Positions 1 to 9,000 of a stretch of DNA of 64,000 nucleotides are shown piece by piece. Positions within the stretch are counted from its first letter, which is position 1. Each line of letters starts with the position of its first letter. This DNA is from Limosilactobacillus panis (GTDB lineage: Bacteria > Bacillota > Bacilli > Lactobacillales > Lactobacillaceae), in NCBI RefSeq assembly GCF_019797825.1, contig NZ_CP081855.1:434001-498000 (forward strand). Reading direction: 5' to 3'. The position numbers and the translations under genes were made by a program. Below the pieces are notes generated by a model that searched no databases, had not been told where the DNA came from, and was given only the letters and a program-made list of their open reading frames with translations.

Positions 1-566
1 GTCTTCTTTGGCAAATTGAATTCGGGCCCCAGCATCCAATCAACGAAGGTCTTCAGGTTGTCATGACTAACCTCAACCCCCTTTGGTGAACCGGTCGTCC
101 CGGAAGTAAACAGGATGTAAGCTAGTTCGTCACCCTGGACAGGGTCCTCAGGCGTAAATGAATGTTGCGCATTGATAGCGTCGCCAATTTGCCGCGCATC
201 AACCACCGGTACTTTGACCATCAGTTGGTCAGCAGGGAAGCTATCAATTCCAATCACCAGACTTGGCTGACCGGTATCGAGGATTGACTGGATTCGGGGT
301 AAGGCCGAATCCGATGCTACTGGAATATAGGCGTGGCCCGTTTTCAGGGCTGCCAAGAAACACGCCACCATTTCAACCTGATGGTCCCCAAACACAAGTA
401 GGGGACTATGCTTGGCTAGTTTTTGCTGGTCAAGCCATTCTGCCAGACTGTCGCTTGCGGCTTTTAATTCCCTATAGGTGGTAACTTTGCCCATTTCGTC
501 ATAGGCGACCTGGTCAGGGGTAGCAGTGGCAATCTGGTCAAAGTCAGTAACAATGTTTGTATTCAA
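1..566 (-). CDS. dltA: D-alanine--D-alanyl carrier protein ligase DltA (N-terminal part, cut by window edge)
   Basis: DltA activates D-alanine with ATP and loads it on the carrier protein DltC for D-alanylation of teichoic acids. The 188 visible codons hold the start of an AMP-forming adenylation domain, with the P-loop-like motif FTSGTTGSPKGVE at about residues 153-164, followed by VSHDNL as in DltA proteins. The start is a TTG at 564-566 preceded by GGAGGAAAG; no nearer ATG fits. The gene lies 16 bp downstream of dltX, the usual dltX-dltA order. The rest of the gene and operon is outside the window. Identity is firm from motif plus neighbour. Confidence 0.93.
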   Translation of the reverse strand, partial: MNTNIVTDFDQIATATPDQVAYDEMGKVTTYRELKAASDSLAEWLDQQKLAKHSPLLVFGDHQVEMVACFLAALKTGHAYIPVASDSALPRIQSILDTGQPSLVIGIDSFPADQLMVKVPVVDARQIGDAINAQHSFTPEDPVQGDELAYILFTSGTTGSPKGVEVSHDNLKTFVDWMLGPEFNLPKK

Positions 567-582
567 TTTTCTTTCCTCCACG

Positions 583-729
583 TTAGAATTCATTATAAAT
601 AAACGGTTCTTGTCCCGCACCGTAATATCCATACAAGTAAATTAATAGAACGATTACGGCAAAATAGAAGACCGTCTTTAAGATGAACTTTAGTGTGGGA
701 TGATTCTTAATACTTTGGATTAAGATTAT
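583..729 (-). CDS. dltX: DltX, small membrane protein of the dlt operon, apparently without a canonical start codon
   Basis: This short frame reads about 48 residues. It has one membrane segment (FYFAVIVLLIYLYGYYG) and ends in FIYNEF, the conserved C-terminal signature of DltX, which helps D-alanine transfer in the dlt pathway. It sits directly upstream of dltA on the same strand. No ATG, GTG or TTG is available: the in-frame codons after the Shine-Dalgarno AGGAG (736-740) are TGA, TTC, ATA, ATC, TTA. Given the 6-nt spacing, ATA (727-729) or ATC (724-726) is the most likely start. A sequencing error or a start-codon mutation is possible. The family call is strong; the start is uncertain. Confidence 0.8.
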   Translation of the reverse strand: MILIQSIKNHPTLKFILKTVFYFAVIVLLIYLYGYYGAGQEPFIYNEF

Positions 730-847
730 GAATCACTCCTTTCGCTATCAATAGCTAATCCTACCACAAAAGTGTACTGCGCTACGGCACAATTGGGGAG
801 GTGTCGCAGCAATTTTAACTTTTTTATAACTTATTGGGGCGGGAATG

Positions 848-874
848 ATTATAGCAACTTGGATTATATGTCAA
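848..874 (-). promoter_or_regulatory. Promoter of the dlt operon
   Basis: On the minus strand there is TTGACA (869-874) and TATAAT (848-853), both perfect consensus hexamers, separated by 15 nt, shorter than the usual 17. It points toward dltX, giving a 5' UTR of about 110 nt. The region is shared with the divergent alr gene. Confidence 0.65.
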
Positions 875-951
875 TTTACCTGGTAAGCAAAGAGGAAAAT
901 TAGTTATGTTTAGGTTAAATTTGAAATGATTTATGCGTTAGGAGGACATTT

Positions 952-996
952 TTGCTAGAATTGTATCCGATACTGAAAAATAGGAATGAGAAGTGA
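952..996 (+). other. Possible 14-codon leader ORF ahead of alr
   Basis: A strong Shine-Dalgarno GGAGGA (941-946) precedes a TTG-initiated 14-codon frame that stops at 994-996, just 6 nt before the alr ATG. The alr start has no comparable ribosome-binding site of its own, so translational coupling through this leader is plausible. It may also be a chance reading frame or the remnant of a former upstream gene. Confidence 0.3.
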
Positions 997-1002
997 ACAA
1001 AA

Positions 1003-2127
1003 ATGATTACTGGTCGGTTACGAAATACCGAATATGTTATTGACTTGCAGGCTTTACAGGACAACATTCGTGCCCAGCGGACTGCATTGCCGACAGGGAG
1101 TAAAATTTTGGCAGTTGTGAAGGCCAACGCTTATGGTCACGGTCTGCTGGCGGTTTCGCAAGCAGCACTGCGTGCCGGGGCAACGGGGATGTGCGTTGCT
1201 ATCCTGGACGAGGCTTTAGAGCTGCGGGACAGTGGGGTTGAGGCAATGACCCTTGTTTTGGGAATTACCCCGGTCGAAGAGGCCAACGTGGCGGCAGAGG
1301 CGGGGGTCTCCCTCACGGTTGGTTCCGTGGACTGGCTGGAGCAGTACCACCGGCTTGCCCAACAGTTTACCTGGCAAAAGCCCCTCAAGGTCCACTTGGG
1401 CATTGACAGCGGGATGGGGCGGATCGGTTTTACCGACCTGGATGAATTCCACCGGGCGGTTAAGATGGTTGAGCAAAACCCGGAATTTGAATTTGAAGGG
1501 GTCTTTACCCACTTTGCAACGGCTGATAGTGCTGATGACCAATACTTTGAAAAGCAGGTTCACCGTTGGCAAGAATTTATTGGCAGCCTTGACCAGTTGC
1601 CGCCGTACGTTCACATGGCTAATTCGGCAACCGGGTTATGGCACCGGGACCAGATTACCGCTAATACCGTGCGGATGGGGATCTCAATGTATGGCTACAA
1701 CCCATCAGGACGGGAACTAAAGGCGAACCTGCCGTTAAAGCCGATTGGGACCCTGAAGACCACAATCTGCTTTGTCAAGCAGTTAAAGGCCGGTCGGTCG
1801 GTGAGCTACGGGGCTACCTACACTGCTGCTAAGGACGAGTGGCTGGCAACTTTGCCGATTGGCTATGCCGATGGCTACCCGCGGAGTTTAACCGGCTTTA
1901 AGGTGTTAGTTGATGGTCATTACTGTGATATTGCCGGCCGGGTCTGCATGGACCAGATGATGGTTCGCCTGCCGAAATACTACCCGGTTGGAACACCGGT
2001 AGTGCTGATGGGCAAATCTGGTAACCTGGCGATTACTGCCGAAGACCTGGCCGATAAGGTGGGGACGATCAACTACGAAATTTTGACGAACATTAGTAAC
2101 CGGGTCCACCGGGTTTATCATTATTGA
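1003..2127 (+). CDS. alr: Alanine racemase
   Basis: PLP-dependent racemase making D-alanine for peptidoglycan and for the dlt pathway encoded divergently next door. The 374 residues match the family length. The PLP lysine is K40 in VVKANAYGHG, the catalytic tyrosine of the second domain is about residue 269 in SYGATY, and GYADGYPRSL follows. The ATG at 1003 has a weak ribosome-binding site; the strong one lies upstream of a short leader frame. mazF follows after 10 bp, so the two are probably co-transcribed, as alr and mazF-type genes are in many Firmicutes. Confidence 0.97.
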   Translation: MITGRLRNTEYVIDLQALQDNIRAQRTALPTGSKILAVVKANAYGHGLLAVSQAALRAGATGMCVAILDEALELRDSGVEAMTLVLGITPVEEANVAAEAGVSLTVGSVDWLEQYHRLAQQFTWQKPLKVHLGIDSGMGRIGFTDLDEFHRAVKMVEQNPEFEFEGVFTHFATADSADDQYFEKQVHRWQEFIGSLDQLPPYVHMANSATGLWHRDQITANTVRMGISMYGYNPSGRELKANLPLKPIGTLKTTICFVKQLKAGRSVSYGATYTAAKDEWLATLPIGYADGYPRSLTGFKVLVDGHYCDIAGRVCMDQMMVRLPKYYPVGTPVVLMGKSGNLAITAEDLADKVGTINYEILTNISNRVHRVYHY

Positions 2128-2137
2128 GAGGTAAGCG

Positions 2138-2506
2138 ATGGCAAAAGAACAGGTGCGCCGTGGGGAAATCTACTTTGCTGACCTGTCACCAGTTGTGGGG
2201 TCCGAACAGGGCGGTGTTCGCCCGGTCCTCATCTTGCAAAATGATGTGGGCAACCAGCACAGCCCAACAGTGATTGTGGCGGCAATTACAACCCGGGTCC
2301 AAAAGAAGCGTCTGCCAACGCACGTTTTACTGACCAAGACGGAGACACCGCTGGCCCATAATTCGGTGATCCTTTTGGAACAGGTGCGGACAATTGATAA
2401 GCAGCGCCTCCAGGACCGGATTGCTAAGATTGGCCCGCAACGGATGAAAGAGGTTGACCGGGCGCTTAAGATTAGCCTCGGCTTAATGACAATCGGCAAA
2501 AAGTAA
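2138..2506 (+). CDS. mazF: MazF/PemK-family mRNA interferase (EndoA-like), no antitoxin gene visible
   Basis: A 122-residue protein of the MazF/PemK toxin family, which cuts single-stranded RNA at short motifs. The N-terminus [20 protein letters not shown] and the following RPVLILQND are the hallmark of the family and close to Bacillus EndoA. The ATG has the Shine-Dalgarno GAGAGGTAAG from the alr stop region. In Bacillus an antitoxin gene lies between alr and ndoA; here only 10 bp separate alr from the toxin, so no cognate MazE is encoded next to it. The natural terminator at the gene's 3' end is split by the accessory island. Confidence 0.92.
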   Translation: MAKEQVRRGEIYFADLSPVVGSEQGGVRPVLILQNDVGNQHSPTVIVAAITTRVQKKRLPTHVLLTKTETPLAHNSVILLEQVRTIDKQRLQDRIAKIGPQRMKEVDRALKISLGLMTIGKK

Positions 2507-2520
2507 AGAGGAGCGAAAAG
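2498..2520 (+). terminator. Left arm of a split bidirectional terminator
   Basis: This 23-nt arm at the end of mazF (core AGTAAAGAGGAGCG) is complementary, with one mismatch, to 20502-20524, beside the stop of the convergent CBS-ACT gene. Joined without the intervening 18 kb they would make a long hairpin with an 8-nt loop, an A-rich 5' foot and a T-rich 3' tail. Confidence 0.75.
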
Positions 2521-2566
2521 GTTGCAATCTTGAAGTGCAATACAAAAGTTGGACAAAATTAGATAA

Positions 2567-3463
2567 TTAAGCTGCTAGGGCATGATTCCGATATTCAACG
2601 GGGGTCATGCCTTTAGTTTTTAAAGAGATTCGTTCATAGTTGAAATAGTGAACATATTGTGTAGCTAACTGCTTAAATTCTGACAAATTCTTGCACGGTG
2701 GAAAACCGTTAAGTAGTTCGGTTTTGAAAAGATGGAAAAAGCTTTCTACGGGGGCATTATCCAAACAGTTGCCCTTACGGGACATACTTTGTACAAAATG
2801 ATGATTTTTAAGCCGTTGAATGTAGTATGGAAGTTGATAGTGCCATCCTTGATCAGAATGGATAATTGGGGTTGCGGTGGCTGGTAACTGATTCTCTAAT
2901 TGTTCTAGGGTGTTCATAATTAATAAACGATTGGGACTATCACTGACTTGAAAGGCTAAGACTTCCTTACTGGCTTCATCAATCATGACTGAGATATAAG
3001 CCCACTGTTTATTAGCCAGCTTAATTTGACTAACGTCAGTGTGAATAACCTGATACGGATTCGTTTCGTTGAAAGTTTGGTCAAGTAAATTGTCCGCGGT
3101 GGTACCCACATGACCCTTATATGAGTGATACTGATGATTGCGATGACGATTATACATACTAACTTGAACACCTAATTGATGCATCAATGACTCAACTGTC
3201 GTGTCTGCTAAATGAATTCCTAGTTCTTCTAATTTTGCTTTAACTCGTCGATAACCGTAGGTTGATCGACCACGAACACGGCCTTCTTCCACAATCTTAA
3301 GAATGACTTGTTTTACACGAGCATACTTAGTGGATGGATGGGCAATCCGTTGGCGCTCATCATAATAAGTAGCCTTAGGTAATTGAATTGTTCGCAAAAT
3401 TTCGCCAGTGGTAAAGCGTTGTTCTTTTGGACGCTGTGATTGTTCTGCCCTGATCTGATCCAC
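2567..3463 (-). CDS. IS3-family transposase, OrfB (catalytic part)
   Basis: Integrase-core (rve) protein of 298 residues. The DDE residues are visible: the first D in VIHTDVSQIKL, the second in IIHSDQGWHYQ, and the E in NCLDNAPVESFFHLFKTEL. The HTH_21-like N-terminus (VKAKLEELGI) precedes the core. It is probably made mostly as an OrfAB fusion by frameshifting at the A7 run inside orfA; the listed GTG start would give OrfB alone. The frame is intact. Confidence 0.92.
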   Translation of the reverse strand: MDQIRAEQSQRPKEQRFTTGEILRTIQLPKATYYDERQRIAHPSTKYARVKQVILKIVEEGRVRGRSTYGYRRVKAKLEELGIHLADTTVESLMHQLGVQVSMYNRHRNHQYHSYKGHVGTTADNLLDQTFNETNPYQVIHTDVSQIKLANKQWAYISVMIDEASKEVLAFQVSDSPNRLLIMNTLEQLENQLPATATPIIHSDQGWHYQLPYYIQRLKNHHFVQSMSRKGNCLDNAPVESFFHLFKTELLNGFPPCKNLSEFKQLATQYVHYFNYERISLKTKGMTPVEYRNHALAA

Positions 3464-3999
3464 TATTTGTGTTTTGGCGCGTGCTTTGAGGGTCCGAACA
3501 GGGCCAGAGATTTTTTTGTGATTCCTAGCTCCAATTTGGCCTCATGTAACTCTTGATTCTTCTTGGCAAGTTCTTCTTTGAGCCGGTCGAGTTCATTCCT
3601 CTCAGCCAAATGACGTATATGTTTTGGATTATGCTTCTTATTCACCTTTGGCGGCCTACCTTTCTGATGAGGCTTCAAAGCTTCGATGCCGTCACGTTGA
3701 AAAATATTGACCCAATAACTTACTTGTGTAGGCAACAGGTCAAACTTAGCTCCAACCTCAGCTAATGACTCCTCATGAGTTTGGTAGTAGTTTATCACGT
3801 TTAGCTTAAAATCTTGTGTAAATACTCGTTTATGACGCCGTCGTTTTAGCGCTTGAGATCCATTCATCCTAAATAATTGTACCCACTTATTGATGCGTTT
3901 CTTTGAAACATGGTAATTGTTAGACGATTCAGCTGTGGGGTTACCAGCTAAATATTCACTAACAATCTGTGATTTTAATTCTGAAGAATATTTTGACAT
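3463..3999 (-). CDS. IS3-family transposase, OrfA (DNA-binding part)
   Basis: 178 residues with two helix-turn-helix segments (SSNNYHVSKKRINKWVQLF and a second around KFDLLPTQVSYWVNIF) and a C-terminal coiled segment rich in Glu and Lys. This is the layout of IS150-type OrfA. It ends just after the A7 slippage run; reading then continues in orfB after a minus-1 shift. It belongs to the element at the left edge of the island. Confidence 0.9.
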   Translation of the reverse strand: MSKYSSELKSQIVSEYLAGNPTAESSNNYHVSKKRINKWVQLFRMNGSQALKRRRHKRVFTQDFKLNVINYYQTHEESLAEVGAKFDLLPTQVSYWVNIFQRDGIEALKPHQKGRPPKVNKKHNPKHIRHLAERNELDRLKEELAKKNQELHEAKLELGITKKSLALFGPSKHAPKHK

Positions 4000-4082
4000 A
4001 GAAAAAGTACCTCACAATCATTGGATCCTTTGTCCAACAATTATGGGGCACTTCACACTGCTACGACTCTCTTTTTGAATTA

Positions 4083-4111
4083 TTGACATGCTTTCACTAA
4101 CTATTTAATAG
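4083..4111 (+). promoter_or_regulatory. Probable promoter of the lipoprotein pair
   Basis: TTGACA at 4083-4088 and TAATAG at 4106-4111, spacing 17. It lies outside the IS3 end and about 85 nt before the first lipoprotein start. Confidence 0.45.
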
Positions 4112-4193
4112 TTTTCCGTAACAGAACTGCAAAAATACTGTAGAATAAAGTAAATAAGCTAATTTCTTCATACTATTTGTTGGGGTGGATACA

Positions 4194-4934
4194 TTGAAAA
4201 AAGCAATACTATTATCGACACTGTTATTAGCTAGTCTTTCACTAACAGCTTGTGGGAGAACTTCAAATAATAGTCAGCAAGCCAAAACTAATTCTTCATT
4301 GAAGGCAGAAAACTCTTCACTTAAAGCTGAAAGTAGTAATCAGGCTAGTCAAAAGCAGACTAAATATAATGATTCCGAATATGCATTTGCTGCTTATTTG
4401 AAGTTACAAAATCAGAGTGCTTCAGATATTCAAGAAAATGATAGTAATATGACTTGGCAACAACAAGGGAATCGTTACACTATTGGATTTGGTGGGCATA
4501 CAACATCAATGACAGTTAATAAGGATGATGTCACCGTTACATATGATGATGTTGAAGGCGACCACATGGGCAATGGCAATGGACATAGGACATATTCCAA
4601 GTCTGAATTGGCTAAGTTGATTAAGGAACAGAAACAGACTATCGATGATATCTTATCTGCGCAACGTCAAGACCAGGATTCCCAACAAAACCAATCCTCA
4701 CAAACAGGTACACAGGCAAGTAAAGCTAATACTACTTCATCTAGTTCAAGCCAATCTTCTGATGATGCTCGTTATGATCTACCGCTTTCAGATCCTCGTA
4801 ATCCCGATGGTGCTAAGCAAGCACAAATGATGAGCATTGCGGGTGACCCACAGTATCGTAATACTCCTGATGGTTCTGTTAATGCGCAAGGCCAATCACT
4901 GATGAGTAGTATACGTGGAACAATGCATAATTAA
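4194..4934 (+). CDS. Secreted lipoprotein, Lreu_0056-like
   Basis: A lipoprotein of about 246 residues. The signal peptide is MKKAILLSTLLLASLSLTAC, with lipobox LTAC placing the lipidated cysteine at residue 20. A Ser/Asn/Lys-rich linker with repeats of ENSSLKA follows, then a conserved domain (YAFAAYLKLQNQ ... YTIGFGGHTTSMTV ... VEGDHMGNGNGH), then a low-complexity Gln/Ser tail. The TTG at 4194 is preferred to the GTG at 4185 because GGGGTGG stands just ahead of it and the signal peptide starts there. The function is unknown. The domain recalls a lactobacillar lipoprotein family named after L. reuteri Lreu_0056 (from memory). A paralogue follows 22 bp downstream. Confidence 0.8.
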   Translation: MKKAILLSTLLLASLSLTACGRTSNNSQQAKTNSSLKAENSSLKAESSNQASQKQTKYNDSEYAFAAYLKLQNQSASDIQENDSNMTWQQQGNRYTIGFGGHTTSMTVNKDDVTVTYDDVEGDHMGNGNGHRTYSKSELAKLIKEQKQTIDDILSAQRQDQDSQQNQSSQTGTQASKANTTSSSSSQSSDDARYDLPLSDPRNPDGAKQAQMMSIAGDPQYRNTPDGSVNAQGQSLMSSIRGTMHN

Positions 4935-4956
4935 TTTATAAAAGGAGAGCACTAAA

Positions 4957-5682
4957 ATGAAAAGACTATTAAGTTTAATTGCTGTCTTATTACTTGGGGG
5001 TGCCTTATCTGCATGTGGCAATAATAGCAACCAGTCAAAAGAAAATAGTTCTTTGAGAGCTGAAAACTCTAGCTTACGAGCTAAAAATAGCTCCAAGACT
5101 GATGAAAATGTTAATAAGTACAAGGATGATGAATATGCTTTAGCAGCATATTTGAAATTACAAAATCAAACTGCTTCGGACTTAGAACAAGACACCGCAA
5201 ATATGAATTGGCAAGCAAATGGCAATAGTTACACAATTGGTTTTGGAGGCCATACTACTACCATGACTGTCAATAAGGATTCTGTTGATGTTACCTATGA
5301 TGAAGTTGAGGGTGACCATATGGGATCAGGTAATGGTCATAAAACGTATAGCAAGAAGCAATTAAACAATAGCATTAAGCAACAGAAGAGTACTATTGAT
5401 CAACTCCTGAATAATGATAATGGTTCATCTTCAACAAAAGTAAATAATTCTTCTGCTAATAATCAATCATCTCCTGCAGGTAATCAACAAACCCAAGTAA
5501 GTAATACGACGTCTCAAACAACAACCAATCAAAGTGATCCTAATGATGTTGCGAGAGCAAAGGGATTTAAGGATGTCGGTGGACATTCCGCCGCTGAATG
5601 GAGTCAATGGGAGGCAGGAGAAGAAGCTGTCAACAGTCCTGAGAATCTAGCGCGCTATCAAGCAGAACATGGAAGTAATTAA
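4957..5682 (+). CDS. Secreted lipoprotein, paralogue of the upstream gene
   Basis: 241 residues, with signal peptide MKRLLSLIAVLLLGGALSAC and the lipidated cysteine at residue 20. A repeated ENSSLRA linker is followed by the same domain as its neighbour (YALAAYLKLQNQTASDLEQ ... YTIGFGGHTTTMTV ... VEGDHMGSGNGHKTYSK). The C-terminal tails differ; this one ends in an acidic, Trp-containing segment. A good Shine-Dalgarno (AAAGGAGAG) precedes the ATG. The two genes look like a tandem duplication, probably one operon. Function unknown; surface-exposed by inference. Confidence 0.8.
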   Translation: MKRLLSLIAVLLLGGALSACGNNSNQSKENSSLRAENSSLRAKNSSKTDENVNKYKDDEYALAAYLKLQNQTASDLEQDTANMNWQANGNSYTIGFGGHTTTMTVNKDSVDVTYDEVEGDHMGSGNGHKTYSKKQLNNSIKQQKSTIDQLLNNDNGSSSTKVNNSSANNQSSPAGNQQTQVSNTTSQTTTNQSDPNDVARAKGFKDVGGHSAAEWSQWEAGEEAVNSPENLARYQAEHGSN

Positions 5683-5753
5683 TAGCTTTAGGACTAGAAG
5701 CGAATATTTTGGAATTAAATAATTTCCAAATAAAATGTGTATTTTATAAACGA

Positions 5754-5784
5754 AAACTCTCACTCAGAATATGGGTGGGAGTTT
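5754..5784 (+). terminator. Terminator after the lipoprotein pair
   Basis: Inverted repeat AAACTCTCAC / GGTGGGAGTTT with a 10-nt loop, followed by ATTTGTTTCTT. It separates the lipoproteins from the HTH gene. Confidence 0.65.
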
Positions 5785-5809
5785 ATTTGTTTCTTGTCCT
5801 TTTTTGCTA

Positions 5810-5841
5810 TTGTTATGCGTACCATACGGTACTATCATAAT
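5810..5841 (+). promoter_or_regulatory. Promoter of the HTH gene with a palindromic operator candidate
   Basis: TTGTTA (5810-5815) and TATCAT (5833-5838) are 17 nt apart. The spacer contains GTACCATACGGTAC (5819-5832), a near-perfect palindrome (12 of 14 positions). A dimeric repressor bound there would block the promoter; the adjacent HTH protein is the obvious candidate, by inference. Confidence 0.5.
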
Positions 5842-5868
5842 ACTGTAAGCACTTTAAGGGGTGATTTA

Positions 5869-6078
5869 ATGAAAATTAACCTTAATGATCCCGATATTAT
5901 GGATGCTGGAGATGCATCTGAAATTTGGGGTCATGCTAAGAATTATGTAAGAAGGACTTATAAGAGTGATCCTTCAAAATTCCCTGAAGGGAGTATCCGT
6001 AAATTCGGTAAACAATGGATCGTTACCACAGAGGGAATGGAAGCTATTACTGGGGTCAAGGACCCTCGTAAAAGGTAA
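5869..6078 (+). CDS. Small helix-turn-helix protein ahead of the methyltransferase gene
   Basis: A 69-residue basic protein. Its central part, DASEIWGHAKNYVRRTYKSD then GSIRKFGKQWIVTTEGMEAI, looks like a winged/MerR-like or excisionase-like DNA-binding fold. The frame is open further upstream, but that would start inside the preceding terminator, and the ATG at 5869 has AGGGGTGA in front, so this start is chosen. The methyltransferase gene begins 19 bp downstream with its own Shine-Dalgarno, suggesting one operon. A small regulator before a restriction-modification operon, with a palindrome in its promoter, fits a controller protein; this is inferred. Confidence 0.7.
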   Translation: MKINLNDPDIMDAGDASEIWGHAKNYVRRTYKSDPSKFPEGSIRKFGKQWIVTTEGMEAITGVKDPRKR

Positions 6079-6097
6079 TTCAAATTAGGAGATAACT

Positions 6098-9000
6098 ATG
6101 ACTGAAACAAAAGAACAAACTTTAATTCAAAGTATGGAAGGCGACCAAGAATCAGCTAGAATCCTTTCTGAATACTTAGGGTATAAAATCGGTAAGAATC
6201 CTGTTGACCCTGAAGGAGATACTCGTATATTTTTTACGGACACTGATAATGGTCAAAATATAGCAGTAGTGGCTGTCCTCCCTCTACCAGAGCTAACAAC
6301 TAGCTCAACCACAGTTGATGTCCGTAAATTATATGAAAAGGTTATTGAAATCAAAGATAATAAACTGAGTGTTGACTTTACGGTTCCTGTAATTGGCTTT
6401 ATTGGTAAGAAACGGCTTGTTTTTTTTAAGACTGTTGGGGGCAACCGTGATACTCGTCTCGACCTTAACCCAGCAACTATTGATAAAGACCTCTACATTC
6501 GTAACCTTAGTTATCTAAAAAATGAAAGTATTGTTGTGGAAACGAGCCCTTTTGGATTTGGTGCGGAAGCTAAGGTTAATGACGGAGCCTTTAGGAGAGA
6601 ATTGTCTTCAGGCTTCCTAACGATGGTTTCAATGTATCGGAAAAAACTTTCTGAGTGGATCACAGCTTCTGATCTAAAGAACCAACTTTATGATTTGGTT
6701 GATGATAAAGCCAAGTTCTATATCAAACGGCGAGATATAAATTCACTGGCCCAGAACGAGTCTTACAAGTCCGTCCTTTCAACTGTTGTCGATACCATTT
6801 CTTTACGCCAACTTATGCGACGGTTTCTGGAAGGGTACTACGGTGCTGATTCATTTAATGTGAATGGAATTGCTCTTGGTGTTGGTAGTGGAACACTTGA
6901 CGAAGCCATTGAACGTGCTGTTACCATTGCCCGCAATATGGGTGAAGAAAAGAAAATTAAAAAGATCAACCGAGAAAAGGCGCCGATTGAGCAGTTAGAC
7001 CTTTTTAACCTTGGCTTTACTGATGAGGAACTAAATGTTACTTCGCGGGTTGAAGTCAAAAAAGGCCAAGGTGATTATATTGCTGATTTAAGCAAGAAGG
7101 CTAACGAACAATTCCGCTTAGCATATGGCGGTGACCTTTTTGCTGGCAGCATTGGCAAAGTGGCCACTAAGATTGATTACGAATTAGCCAAGCATAATAA
7201 GATCGACTGGGTGAAGCCCTATATTGACACGAAAGCCGGAAATTACAGTTTTCGTTTTGAGGATATGCCACCTGAAGCTATTGAAAAGCAATATGAAGAT
7301 TCAATGAGTCAGAACGTTCAGATTGCTTTTAATAAGGAGAAAAATAAGCCAGAAGTTTTCTTCGGCGACGATGAAGTTGAGCAGAAAAATAAGGGGGCAT
7401 ATTACACCGACCAACGCTTTGTTAACTACATGGTTAACCAGACAGTTGCTCCTGAATTTCAGAAGCGATTCCAAGCAATTAGTAAAGCAGTGAAGGGTGG
7501 TAAGGCAGAAGAAATCGACCGTACAATTAAACATTTGCTCAATTTAAAGATTGCCGACTTTTCCTGTGGCGGTGGTTCTTTCTTGCGCGGCGCTTTCTTA
7601 AAGCTTGCCGATCAGTTTCAGCTGCTTAATAGTTTGGACTACCCAGAAAAGATTAAAAATAAGTATAATTTCTTGGATGGTTCAGCTGATAGTCAATATC
7701 AGTGGGAAGACTATGTGCTTAAACACATGATCTATGGCGTTGATATTGACTACAAAGCAGTAATTATCGCCAGCCTAACACTTACACTTTCAACTCTTCA
7801 ACATAAGCCTAAGAACACAAAACTGCCTCAATTAATCGGACGAACCTTAATCCATCAGAACTCGCTTATTAATGCAGTCCCTTATTACAGGAGAGAAGAA
7901 GTATTTGCGAAGTATAAGGACGATATTGCCAGACTACGTAAACTGAAGTTTACAGATTTCAACCAATTTATAAAACTGAGAGATAAGTTAACTGATAAGG
8001 TCATCCCCGAAGCTGGAGATGTGGCAAACTATGCCGATTTCCTTAAAATTGGTTGTATTGAATTCGCCTTACCCGAAATTTATTTTAACGAGGATGGCAG
8101 CCTTAATATTCATGGTGGAATGGACATTGTTATTGGTAACCCACCTTGGGATAAATGGAAGAGCAACTCTGATGAGTTTTTCTCTCAATACGATGAGAGA
8201 TATCGCGGCCTACCGAATAAGCGCGCCAAGGTTGAATTAGAAGAAAAAATAATAGCTAAGATGCCTATTGTTGCTGAAAAATGGCATGATGAGCAAGGAA
8301 GAATTAAAGCTGGTTCTAAATATTATAGATTGAATGATAATTTCCGTTACCAATCATGGAAAATTAATGGAAGAACAAAATCATCTGATTTGAACTTATA
8401 CAGACTTTCGCTAGAGCGCTTTACTCAATTAGCAAGAAAAGATGCTTCATTCAGCGTATTGGTTCAGGACGATTTTGCGATGGGAGATGGGTCTACTGGT
8501 GTTAGACATTTAGTTTTTGATAATTATCAAATTGATGAATTCCTCTCATTTGAAAATAGAAAAGGAATATTTACAGCGGTACATAGAAGTTATAAATTCG
8601 CTGTTTTATCATTTAAAGGCAGGAAATCTAGCACCGAGAAAAAAGGGTTTAATGTGTTCTTTTATCGTCATTCAATTGAAGATCTAAATAAAAATGACAT
8701 AAAACTTTTTTACCCATTCAAGGTTTTGTTAAATATGGAACCAGATACTTACGCAATGTTTGAAGCAACAAGCAAGGATTTATTCGAGCTAATTAAAAAA
8801 ATTGATTCTCGTTATCCGGCAATTAGGAATAGTAACATTATTCAATTTAAGCGTGAATTTGATAAGAATCTTAAATCTACTCATTTAATTAATTTAGATT
8901 CAAAGCCTAATTTAATTCCTGTTGCAGAAGGAAGATATTATAACCAATTTAAATTTATGCGAAGTAAATTAAAATATGGTTTGCCTATTGAATATGTTAA

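Larger units (their letters stand above)
2531..4055 (-). mobile_element. IS3-family insertion sequence (IS150-like), complete
   Basis: Imperfect terminal inverted repeats are TGAAGTGC...GTTGGACAAA at 2531-2557 and its counterpart at 4029-4055. Inside are two overlapping transposase frames on the minus strand. The run of seven A's on the coding strand (3511-3517) is a typical minus-1 slippage site that would fuse orfA with orfB; the orfB frame is open from there. The immediate flanks of the element alone (TCT and CAC) are not a direct repeat. Confidence 0.85.

Noticed and set aside
2528..4058. Target duplication of the IS3-family element on its own
   Set aside because: The flanks TCT and CAC do not match; TCT is instead repeated at the far end of the island.
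5737..5868. Longer form of the HTH protein starting at 5737
   Set aside because: The extension begins inside the terminator stem of the previous operon and lies before the promoter; the ATG at 5869 has a Shine-Dalgarno.
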